From contig JAFVQM010000036.1 of the NCBI GenBank assembly GCA_017504795.1, forward strand, positions 16,951-80,950: a stretch of DNA of 64,000 nucleotides, written 5' to 3'. Positions within the stretch are counted from its first letter, which is position 1. The number at the start of each line of letters is the position of its first letter. Positions 17,084 through 24,278 of this stretch are shown here, in pieces. The position numbers and the translations under genes were made by a program. Under the pieces are notes generated by a model. It was given only the letters and a program-made list of their open reading frames with translations. It was not told where the DNA came from and ran no database searches. This stretch comes from Clostridia bacterium. Lineage in GTDB: Bacteria > Bacillota > Clostridia > Christensenellales > Borkfalkiaceae.

Positions 17084-17119
17084 CACACTATACTTAACAA
17101 AGTTAAGTCGTGTGTTTTT
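17084..17119 (+). terminator. Terminator at the end of the island
   Basis: CACAC and CTTAAC (17084-17098) pair with GTTAAG and GTGTG (17102-17114) across AAA, followed by TTTTT. It begins directly at the stop codon of the re-framed polymerase-like gene, which favours 17083 as the original end. Confidence 0.65.
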
Positions 17120-17133
17120 ACAAAGCAAAAAGT

Positions 17134-17163
17134 AAAAGGATAGCAAAACTTGCTATCCTTTTA
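17134..17163. terminator. Bidirectional terminator between island and serA
   Basis: Perfect 13-bp arms AAAAGGATAGCAA/TTGCTATCCTTTT flank the loop AAC. Confidence 0.8.
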
Positions 17164-17172
17164 TAGTTTCTA

Positions 17173-17205
17173 AAAAATCCCTATGGGACGTTAAGCCGTG
17201 TTTTT
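17173..17205 (-). repeat. Right boundary repeat, inverted relative to 13127-13165
   Basis: Read on the minus strand this is AAAAACACGGCT, 10 bases, then TAGGGATTTTT. The same two modules, 15 bases apart, follow icd at 13127-13165. The minus-strand copy also forms TCCCATAGGGA plus a T-run, a possible serA terminator. Confidence 0.55.
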
Positions 17206-17217
17206 ATTTGCTTAATT

Positions 17218-18369
17218 TTATAAAACTCTTACTTTAATAACCCCGTCGATTGAGTTAAGGGCGGTAACGATTTGGTCGGTTACGGTAGCAACGTCTAAAA
17301 TCGAGTATGCAAAGTCGCCTTTACTTGAATTTACGAAGTTTTCAATGTTGATAGAATTTTCGCCCATAATGGTAGAGAATTTTGCTATCATACCGTGAAC
17401 GTTTTTGTGGCAAATGGTTATTCTTTTTTCAGCCATACGCGGAGCGGAACATCTTGGGAAGTTAACGCTGTTATTGACGTTGCCGTTTTCAATATAGTCT
17501 TTAAGTTCTTTTGCAGCCATTACCGCGCAGTTGTCTTCGGCTTCGGGGGTAGACGCGCCAAGGTGCGGAGTTAACACAATCCCGTCAACTCCGATAAGTT
17601 CTTCGCATGGGAAATCACAAAAATATCTAGAAAGTTTGCCCGTTTCAAGCGCTTTTATTACCGCTTGATTGTCAACGAGTTCTCCACGTGCGCAGTTAAT
17701 GATAACAGCCCCGTCTTTCATATCGGCAATTTTTTGTGCGCTAATCATCTTGTCGTTCTCTTTGGTGTAGGGAACGTGAATAGTTATATAGTCGCAAGTT
17801 GTGTAAAGTTCAGATAAATCGTTAGTTATTTCAACGTGGCGAGATAAATGAAGTGCGCTAGTTACCGATAAGTACGGGTCGTAACCTAAAACTTCCATAC
17901 CGAGTGCGATTGCCGAGTTTGCAACTCTTGCACCTATTGCGCCAAGCCCGATAACGCCGAGTTTTTTGCCTGCAATTTCTCTACCAACGAAAGATTTTTT
18001 GCCCTTTTCAACTTGCTTTGATATGTTTTCAGTACCCTTTAAGGTTTTAACCCACTCGATAGAAGGAACGATTTTTCTCGAACCTAGAAGTAGTGCGGTT
18101 ATCACAAGTTCGTTAACGGCGTTAGCATTAGCACCTGGGGTGTTAAATACCACAACGCCTTTTTGAGCGTATTCTTCGCACGGAATATTGTTAACGCCCG
18201 CGCCCGCTCTTGCTATTGCTAAAACGCTATCTGGTAAGTCGTAGCCGTGCATATCGAAACTGCGAAGTATTATACCTTCGGGGTTTTCACTGCTATCAAC
18301 TACTTTGTAATTATTTCCTAAAACGCCCCCAACTAAATTGCTAATGGGGTTTAATTTCAAAATATCCAT
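17218..18369 (-). CDS. serA: D-3-phosphoglycerate dehydrogenase
   Basis: At 383 aa this is the short SerA form with one C-terminal ACT domain (from about residue 310, ITICHKNVHGMIAKFSTIMG). The NAD site GLGAIGARVANSAIALGMEV is present, and the catalytic residues lie in NCARGELVD (Arg), the glutamate region before PHLGAST, and the histidine of that motif. It oxidises 3-phosphoglycerate to 3-phosphohydroxypyruvate, the first step of serine synthesis. It lies 8 bases after serC, which makes the next step; serB is not here. Confidence 0.95.
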   Translation of the reverse strand: MDILKLNPISNLVGGVLGNNYKVVDSSENPEGIILRSFDMHGYDLPDSVLAIARAGAGVNNIPCEEYAQKGVVVFNTPGANANAVNELVITALLLGSRKIVPSIEWVKTLKGTENISKQVEKGKKSFVGREIAGKKLGVIGLGAIGARVANSAIALGMEVLGYDPYLSVTSALHLSRHVEITNDLSELYTTCDYITIHVPYTKENDKMISAQKIADMKDGAVIINCARGELVDNQAVIKALETGKLSRYFCDFPCEELIGVDGIVLTPHLGASTPEAEDNCAVMAAKELKDYIENGNVNNSVNFPRCSAPRMAEKRITICHKNVHGMIAKFSTIMGENSINIENFVNSSKGDFAYSILDVATVTDQIVTALNSIDGVIKVRVL

Positions 18370-18377
18370 AATAATCC

Positions 18378-19451
18378 TTATTTATTTTCAAGTTCAAATT
18401 TCTTCATAAATTCTATAAGCGCTTTTACGCCTTCAACGGGCATAGCGTTATAGATGCTTGCTCTCATACCGCCAACGAGCCTATGACCTTTTAATGAAAC
18501 TAGCCCGTTTGCAGTTGCTTCTTTAATAAACTTAGCGTCAAGTTCTTCACTGCCCGTTACGAAAGGCACGTTCATGATAGAACGGTCTTTTTTATTAACG
18601 AAGTTTTTATAAAGTGAAGAGTTGTCGATAAAGTCGTAAAGTAGCCCTGCTTTATATTCGTTGATTTCTTGAATTGCCTTTACGCCACCCAAGTTTTTAA
18701 GCCATCTAAACACGAGCATCGAGATATAGATAGGAAAGCACGGCGGAGTGTTATACAAACTGTCGTTCTTTGCTTGAATTTGGTAGTTGAGCATAGTGGG
18801 GCAGATATCAAGTTGCTTACCTAAAAGGTCGTTTTTAACGATAACAATCGTTACGCCTGCTGGTGCGATATTTTTTTGCGCGCCTGCATAAATTAAGCCA
18901 AAGTCAGATACGTTTACTTCTTCGCTTAAAATATTAGAACTCATATCCGCAACGAGCGGTGCTTTGGTTTTTGGAAATTTAGTGTATCTAGTACCGAAAA
19001 TAGTGTTGTTTGAAGTTATGTGAACGTAGTCGGCATCAGATGAAAATTCGATACTATCAACGTCAGGGATATAGGTAAAGTTTTTATCTTTACTTGACGC
19101 TACGATTTTCGCGTTGCCGTATTTTTGCGCTTCTTGTTGCGCTTTACCTGCAAAGTTACCGGTAACTATATAGTCTGCCTTGCCAGAAGTCATAAGGTTA
19201 AGTGGAACTGATGCAAATTGTTGAGAGGCACCGCCTTGAACGAATAAAACCGAATAGTCGCTAGGGATAGACATAAGTTCACGAAGTAAGGCGTTAGCCT
19301 CGTCGTTAACTGCCATAAACGTTTTACTTCTATGGCTCATTTCGGATATGCTCATACCCGAGTTTTGATAATCTAAAAACTCGGACTGTGCTTGTTTAAG
19401 TACGTCAAGCGGTAAGGTTGATGGGCCTGCTGCAAAGTTAAAAACTCTCAT
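18378..19451 (-). CDS. serC: Phosphoserine aminotransferase
   Basis: This 357 aa PLP enzyme of aminotransferase class V has the family N-terminus FNFAAGPSTLPLDVLKQAQ, the PLP lysine in YAGAQKNIAPAG (about residues 188-199), and the C-terminal GLVSLKGHRLVGGMRASIYNA. It transfers the amino group from glutamate to phosphohydroxypyruvate. It is the promoter-proximal gene of a serC-serA operon with AAGGAG before the ATG. Confidence 0.96.
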   Translation of the reverse strand: MRVFNFAAGPSTLPLDVLKQAQSEFLDYQNSGMSISEMSHRSKTFMAVNDEANALLRELMSIPSDYSVLFVQGGASQQFASVPLNLMTSGKADYIVTGNFAGKAQQEAQKYGNAKIVASSKDKNFTYIPDVDSIEFSSDADYVHITSNNTIFGTRYTKFPKTKAPLVADMSSNILSEEVNVSDFGLIYAGAQKNIAPAGVTIVIVKNDLLGKQLDICPTMLNYQIQAKNDSLYNTPPCFPIYISMLVFRWLKNLGGVKAIQEINEYKAGLLYDFIDNSSLYKNFVNKKDRSIMNVPFVTGSEELDAKFIKEATANGLVSLKGHRLVGGMRASIYNAMPVEGVKALIEFMKKFELENK

Positions 19452-19492
19452 AAATTTCTCCTTATTAAAACATATTTTAATAAATTAAGTAT

Positions 19493-19521
19493 ATTATATA
19501 ACTTTGTTAAATTTATGACAA
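19493..19521 (-). promoter_or_regulatory. Sigma-A promoter of serC-serA
   Basis: On the minus strand TTGTCA (complement of 19516-19521) and TATAAT (complement of 19493-19498) are separated by 17 bases. Confidence 0.7.
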
Positions 19522-19551
19522 GTAAATAACACCCAAAATCGCTATTTTTAA

Positions 19552-19581
19552 CAAAAAAATTCGGGAGTACAACTCCCGAAT
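19552..19581 (-). terminator. Terminator of glnN
   Basis: The 10-bp stem ATTCGGGAGT/ACTCCCGAAT has a 3-base loop and is followed on the minus strand by TTTTTTT. Confidence 0.85.
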
Positions 19582-19594
19582 AAATTATATAGCA

Positions 19595-21679
19595 TTATTT
19601 AACGCTAAATAGTAATTTTGCATACGAAGGATACGGCCAGTACCTTTCGTCAGTACACGTTTCAGCCTCGTCCGCCGACGAGCGAAGCGCTTCCATACAC
19701 GGTAAAACTTCGTCTTTAATAAGAAGTGACGCTTTGTGATAATCTTCGGTTATCGCGTTTACTTTATCTATTAAAACGGAAAGTTTTTCCGCCTCGTAGT
19801 AAACGGTTTCGTTAAGCGAATTAAGTTTACTAATAAGCGCTATATCTGTTGCCGAAGATACGCCGTTTGACTTTTTAAGTTCAACGAGTTCTAGTAGTTT
19901 AGACACGTAGTTGTTTATCGCAGGATAAATTTCTTTTTTAGCCATATCGAGCATGGTAAGTGCTTCAATTTTTACGATACGTGTGTAATTTTCAAGCATA
20001 ACTCTCTCTATTGCAAATAGTTCCGTGCGAGATAAAACTTTGTGTTTTTCAAAGAGTTCTGCGTTCTTTTCAGCCGTGTAAGATACTACCGCTTCGGGTG
20101 TGGTTTTAAGGTTTTTAAGTCCGCGCGCCTTTGCTTCTTCTACCCACTCGTCAGAGTAGTTGTTGCCGTTAAAGATAATTCTTTCGTGGTTTTTAATAGT
20201 TTCTTCAACGATATCGTGAACGGATTTAGTTACGTCACTTGAACTTTCTATAACTTTCGCAAAATAGTCAAGACTTTCGGCTACCGCCGTGTTGAGTACT
20301 ACGTTGCAGTCGGCAATAGAATCGTTCGAGCCGACCATACGGAATTCGAACTTGTTACCGGTAAAGGCAAGGGGGGAAGTTCTGTTTCTATCGGTCGCGT
20401 CCTTTGGAAGGGGCGGAAGAATCTTCGCGCCGAGTCTCATAGTGGTTTTACCCGTTTTATAAGTGGAATTGTTTATAAACGCTTTAAGCGCGTTTAACAA
20501 ATCGTCGCCTAAAAATATTGAAATTATCGCAGGGGGCGCTTCGTGTGCGCCTAAGCGGTGGTCGTTACCAGCACTCGCAACCGACGCTCTTAGTATATCT
20601 TGATAATCGTCAACCGCCTTGATTATTGCCGATAAGAAAAGTAAAAACTGCAAGTTTTCAGCAGGGGTTTCACCAGGGTCTAAAAGGTTAACGCCCGTGT
20701 CCGTTACGAGCGACCAGTTGTTGTGCTTACCCGAACCGTTTACGCCCTTGAAAGGCTTTTCGGCAAGTAGGCAAACAAGCCCGTGGCGTTCGGCTACCTT
20801 TTTCATAAGTTCCATAGTGAGTTGGTTGTGGTCGGTAGCGGTATTTACAAGCGTAAATACGGGTGCAAGTTCGTGTTGAGCGGGGGCTACTTCGTTATGC
20901 TCGGTCTTTGCTAAAATGCCGAGTTTCCATAGTTCCCTATTCAAACTTTCCATAAACGACTTAACGCGCGGTTTTATAGCGCCGAAATAGTGGTCGCCAA
21001 GTTCTTGACCTTTGGGTGGTTTAGCGCCGAAAAGCGTTCTACCCGTAAACACCAAGTCTTCGCGCTTTTGCGCCATTTCTTTATCGATTAAAAAATACTC
21101 TTGCTCGGCGCCTACGGTTACGTGCACCTTAGAAACGTCACTCTTTCCTAAAAGATGAAGGACTTTAAGAGCCTTTTTATTGATGGCTTCAAGCGAGCGA
21201 ATAAGTGGAGTTTTTTTGTCGAGCGCTTCACCGCTAAACGAACAAAACGCCGTGGGGATACATAAAGTGTTATCTTTAATAAAAGCGTAAGAAGACGGGT
21301 CCCACGCGGTATAGCCCCTTGCTTCAAAGGTTGCTCTTATTCCGCCGTTGGGGAAAGAAGACGCGTCCGGCTCGCCTTTTATAAGCGCTTTACCGCTAAA
21401 CTCCATAATAATTCCACCGCCTTTAACGGGGGAAATAAAACTGTCGTGCTTTTCGGCGGTAATACCCGTCATAGGTTGGAACCAGTGAGTGTAGTGGGTT
21501 GCACCTTTTGATATTGCCCACTCTTTCATTGCGTCCGCTACTTCTTGGGCAACGGCAAAGTCGAGTGGTTCGTTTTCGTTAACCGCTTTTTTAAGCGAAC
21601 GATAAACGTCCGGCGAGAGGGCGGACTTCATCGCTTTTTCATTAAATACGTTTTCTGCAAAAATTTCGGGGATATTCAT
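19595..21679 (-). CDS. glnN: Glutamine synthetase, type III
   Basis: At 694 aa it is the length of GSIII enzymes, about 250 residues longer than GSI. Typical segments are SPVKGGGIIMEFSGKALIKGEPDASSFPNGG near the N-terminus, VGAEQEYFLID (metal ligands), the ATP-loop region GSGKHNNWSLVTDTG, and RNRTSPLAFTGNKFEFRMVGS. It makes glutamine from glutamate, ammonia and ATP. It is transcribed alone from its own promoter. With the citrate-to-2-oxoglutarate operon and the arginine cluster, it places much of the glutamate/glutamine/arginine branch in this window. Confidence 0.96.
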   Translation of the reverse strand: MNIPEIFAENVFNEKAMKSALSPDVYRSLKKAVNENEPLDFAVAQEVADAMKEWAISKGATHYTHWFQPMTGITAEKHDSFISPVKGGGIIMEFSGKALIKGEPDASSFPNGGIRATFEARGYTAWDPSSYAFIKDNTLCIPTAFCSFSGEALDKKTPLIRSLEAINKKALKVLHLLGKSDVSKVHVTVGAEQEYFLIDKEMAQKREDLVFTGRTLFGAKPPKGQELGDHYFGAIKPRVKSFMESLNRELWKLGILAKTEHNEVAPAQHELAPVFTLVNTATDHNQLTMELMKKVAERHGLVCLLAEKPFKGVNGSGKHNNWSLVTDTGVNLLDPGETPAENLQFLLFLSAIIKAVDDYQDILRASVASAGNDHRLGAHEAPPAIISIFLGDDLLNALKAFINNSTYKTGKTTMRLGAKILPPLPKDATDRNRTSPLAFTGNKFEFRMVGSNDSIADCNVVLNTAVAESLDYFAKVIESSSDVTKSVHDIVEETIKNHERIIFNGNNYSDEWVEEAKARGLKNLKTTPEAVVSYTAEKNAELFEKHKVLSRTELFAIERVMLENYTRIVKIEALTMLDMAKKEIYPAINNYVSKLLELVELKKSNGVSSATDIALISKLNSLNETVYYEAEKLSVLIDKVNAITEDYHKASLLIKDEVLPCMEALRSSADEAETCTDERYWPYPSYAKLLFSVK

Positions 21680-21709
21680 TAGTATAACCTCTAAAAAACT
21701 ATACGTTTT

Positions 21710-21738
21710 ATTATAAATAAACTCTTTTATTTTGTCAA
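21710..21738 (-). promoter_or_regulatory. Sigma-A promoter of glnN
   Basis: On the minus strand TTGACA (complement of 21733-21738) and TATAAT (complement of 21710-21715) have an ideal 17-base spacer. No clear nitrogen-regulator operator was recognised. Confidence 0.75.
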
Positions 21739-21816
21739 CTATCTAGCAGTGCAAATAAACTATAATGCTATTGTTTTTTTCGTTATTAAAAAAAGTTTAC
21801 GAGCATAAGTATAATT

Positions 21817-22506
21817 ATGCGTGTTTTCAAAACGATAACTTATAAAACGATAGTACTGTTAACGCTTATTATTTTAACTTTTACGTTTATAGGCGGTTTG
21901 TTTATTAAAAAAACGTCTTATGAAAGCAAAAAGTTTACGGTGGTTATAGACGCTGGCCACGGCGGAATAGACGGTGGCGCCCAAGGTGTAAATACCGGCG
22001 TTAGAGAGAGCGACTTAAACCTAATTATTGCCAAAAATCTCCAAGGAAAGTTTGAAGAAAGCGGGTTTATAGTGGTTATGACAAGGGCTGGCGACTACGG
22101 GCTTTACGGTACTACCGATAAGGGTTTTAAGAAGCGTGACCTTAAAGCGCGTGAAGACATTTTTAACAATTCGCTTGCAGATATAGGGATTTCTATTCAC
22201 CTTAACACTTATACGTCTAAAAGCCGTAGGGGAGCGCAGGTGTTTTTCAATAAAGAAATTCAAGAGAGTAAGCGCCTTGCCGATATTATTCAGGCAAAAA
22301 TAAACGGTATAGGGCTTATGCCAAGGCTATATAACGCGCTATCTGGCGACTATTATTTACTTAACCAAAGTAAAGTTCCAACCGTTATTGTAGAGTGTGG
22401 TTTTCTATCCAGCCCAGATGATGAAAAACTACTACTAAGCGAAACGTACCGCGAATATATTTGTAACGCTATATACAAAGGTTGCATAGAATATCTTTCC
22501 GTCTAA
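21817..22506 (+). CDS. cwlD: N-acetylmuramoyl-L-alanine amidase, CwlD type
   Basis: This 229 aa protein has an N-terminal membrane anchor/signal (about residues 11-31, IVLLTLIILTFTFIGGLFI) and an Amidase_3 domain. The zinc ligands are visible: His in IDAGHGGIDGG, Glu in VRESDLN, His in ISIHLNTY; the catalytic Glu is in VIVECGFLSSPDDE. CwlD acts with PdaA to make muramic-delta-lactam in the spore cortex; it belongs with spoIIID as evidence for sporulation. No good ribosome site precedes the ATG, and a TATAAT lies only one base upstream of it, so the exact start is uncertain. Confidence 0.87.
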   Translation: MRVFKTITYKTIVLLTLIILTFTFIGGLFIKKTSYESKKFTVVIDAGHGGIDGGAQGVNTGVRESDLNLIIAKNLQGKFEESGFIVVMTRAGDYGLYGTTDKGFKKRDLKAREDIFNNSLADIGISIHLNTYTSKSRRGAQVFFNKEIQESKRLADIIQAKINGIGLMPRLYNALSGDYYLLNQSKVPTVIVECGFLSSPDDEKLLLSETYREYICNAIYKGCIEYLSV

Positions 22507-22525
22507 AATTAGGCGGAAATATTTA
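22497..22525 (+). terminator. Weak hairpin after cwlD
   Basis: TTTCCGTCTAA overlaps the stop codon and pairs with TTAGGCGGAAA; TATTTATAT follows. Confidence 0.45.
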
Positions 22526-22536
22526 TATATAACGAG

Positions 22537-22565
22537 TTGTAATAATTAAAAGTTTATGTTATACT
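22537..22565 (+). promoter_or_regulatory. Promoter of the mrnC-rlmB-sigma-dnaX run
   Basis: TTGTAA (22537-22542) and TATACT (22560-22565) have a 17-base spacer. The mrnC ATG is only 11 bases beyond the -10 box, so the transcript may begin at or within a few bases of the start codon. Confidence 0.55.
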
Positions 22566-22575
22566 TATAAAGTAT

Positions 22576-22986
22576 ATGTTTAATTTAGGGGACAAACTGT
22601 CAAAAAAATCCGCAAAACTTCTAAGCCCTATAACCTTGGCGTTTATAGGAGATGCGGTTTATACCCTTTTCGTAAGGGAAAAGTTGGTGTTTGAAAGCGA
22701 CCGTGCAGGCGGTGAACTCAACAAGAGAACGTCAGCCGTAGTAAAAGCAACGGCGCAGGCGGAATACGTTAGAAAGATTATGCCGTATTTAACCGAAGAA
22801 GAAGTTGAGATTTTTAAGCGCGCTAGAAACGCCAAAAAAGGCACGCGTGCAAAGAGCGCTTCGGTTAGCGAGTACAACGCGTCAACGGGGTTTGAGGCGC
22901 TGGTCGGTTACTTGTACGTAACGGGCGAGATTGACAGGATAAATTACCTACTTTCCTTAGGAGAAAATGATGAAAATTTGGGGTAA
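22576..22986 (+). CDS. mrnC: Mini-ribonuclease 3
   Basis: This 136 aa single-domain RNase III without a dsRNA-binding domain matures 23S rRNA ends in Bacillota. The RNase III signature AFIGDAVYTLFVRE (about residues 23-36) holds the catalytic acidic residue, and GTRAKSASVSEYNASTGFEALVGYLY the second active-site region. No Shine-Dalgarno precedes the ATG, in line with a possible leaderless mRNA. It overlaps rlmB by 20 bases, so both rRNA-acting enzymes are coupled. Confidence 0.92.
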   Translation: MFNLGDKLSKKSAKLLSPITLAFIGDAVYTLFVREKLVFESDRAGGELNKRTSAVVKATAQAEYVRKIMPYLTEEEVEIFKRARNAKKGTRAKSASVSEYNASTGFEALVGYLYVTGEIDRINYLLSLGENDENLG

Positions 22987-23692
22987 AAACGCGGTAGCGG
23001 AACTTATAAAAACCGATAAAACGGTAGATAAAATATTAGTAGTTAACGGCTTGCGTGACGAGCAGTCGAGAGATTTAATCAAGCAAGCAAAGGCGCGTGG
23101 ATATAAAGTTCAGTTTGCCGAAAAGGCGGTGCTTGATAAAGAGTGCGGTAGTTCTAAACACCAAGGGTTTATCGCGTATACGTCTGACTTTAAGTACACC
23201 GAGTTTGAAGATTTACTATCTAGCGTTGCAAGTAAAGAAAACGCTTTTTTAGTGGTGGCTGACGGGATTGAAGACCCGCACAATTTAGGTAGCATTATAA
23301 GAGTATGCGAGTGCGCCGGGGTTGACGGGTTAGTGATAGGTAAACATCGTTCCGCACAAGTTACCGATAGCGTTATGAGAATTAGCGAAGGCAGTGCCAA
23401 CCACCTTAAAATTTCAAGGGTGGTCAACCTTAATAACGCGGTTGAAAAGATTAAAGACTCAGGGCTTTGGACTTACGCGTTAGAACTCGGCGGTCAAAAC
23501 CTTTATAAGCAAGACCTAAAAGGTAAAATTTGCCTTGTTATAGGTGGGGAAGACACGGGCGTTAACAAACTCACTCAAAAAAAGTGTGACGGAGTGCTTA
23601 CTATTCCGCTTAGTGGAAAGGTTAATTCGCTAAACGCGTCGGTTGCACTTGGCGTTGGCGTGTTTGAAGCCGTTCGTCAAAGGTCATTATGA
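22967..23692 (+). CDS. rlmB: 23S rRNA 2'-O-methyltransferase, RlmB/TrmH family
   Basis: At 241 aa it has an N-terminal substrate-binding domain and a C-terminal SPOUT methyltransferase domain. The family motifs are GIEDPHNLGSIIRVCECAG, IGGEDTGVNKLTQKKCDG and IPLSGKVNSLNASVALGVG, which form the SAM-binding knot. It starts with two ATG codons; the second (22970) is 6 bases from GGAG and may be the true start. The next gene overlaps by 4 bases. Confidence 0.93.
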   Translation: MMKIWGKNAVAELIKTDKTVDKILVVNGLRDEQSRDLIKQAKARGYKVQFAEKAVLDKECGSSKHQGFIAYTSDFKYTEFEDLLSSVASKENAFLVVADGIEDPHNLGSIIRVCECAGVDGLVIGKHRSAQVTDSVMRISEGSANHLKISRVVNLNNAVEKIKDSGLWTYALELGGQNLYKQDLKGKICLVIGGEDTGVNKLTQKKCDGVLTIPLSGKVNSLNASVALGVGVFEAVRQRSL

Positions 23693-24258
23693 AAAACTAT
23701 TCGGACGAAGAGTTAATTAAAAAGTATCGCGATGGAAGTCAAGATGCTTTTAACGAAATCTATTCGCGCTACAAAAATCTAGTTAAGTATTTTTGCCGAA
23801 ACCTATATCTTTTAGGCGCGGAAGAAGGCGACCTTATTCAAGAAGGTATGCTTGGGCTTATCAAGGCGGTTAACGGGTATAGCGAAGGCGACGCGTCTTT
23901 TAAGACTTACTTAATCGCTTGCATAAAATCAAGCCTTGTAAACGCAGTTAAAAAATACGGTGGGTTAAAGTCAAGCCCACTAAATAACAGCATAAAACTT
24001 GAAACGCTTGATGAAATAGGGCTTTTTTCACCACCACCAGAAGAGCAAATAGTTAAAAAAGAGCAAAGTAGCGAACTGAGTAAAAAAATATACGAATATT
24101 TATCTAAAAACGAGAAAGAAGTTTTAACTTTATACCTTCAAGGTTATAGTTACGTTGAAATTTCTACAATTTTAGGAAAAGATACGAAATCGGTAGACAA
24201 CGCCCTTTCAAGATGTAGGGCAAAAATAATTAAAAAACTTGACAAGTCGTTGAAATAA
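23689..24258 (+). CDS. RNA polymerase sigma factor, SigH-like (sigma-70 family)
   Basis: In this 189 aa protein region 2 is clear (DAFNEIYSRYKNLVKYFCRNLYLLG, then DLIQEGMLGLIKAVNGYSEGDASFKTYLIACIKSSLVNAVKK). A short linker leads to region 4 (LSKNEKEVLTLYLQGYSYVEISTILGKDTKSVDNALSRCRAKI). Its position next to rlmB and the region 2 sequence suit SigH, which starts sporulation and stationary-phase transcription, but it is about 30 residues shorter than Bacillus SigH. It overlaps rlmB by 4 bases. A specialised sigma of another regulon is possible. Confidence 0.78.
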   Translation: MKNYSDEELIKKYRDGSQDAFNEIYSRYKNLVKYFCRNLYLLGAEEGDLIQEGMLGLIKAVNGYSEGDASFKTYLIACIKSSLVNAVKKYGGLKSSPLNNSIKLETLDEIGLFSPPPEEQIVKKEQSSELSKKIYEYLSKNEKEVLTLYLQGYSYVEISTILGKDTKSVDNALSRCRAKIIKKLDKSLK

Positions 24259-24278
24259 ACGCTCGTCTAGGAGAAAAG

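Noticed and set aside
21810-21815. TATAAT just before cwlD as its promoter
   Set aside because: Its transcription start would fall inside the gene and no -35 element is correctly placed.
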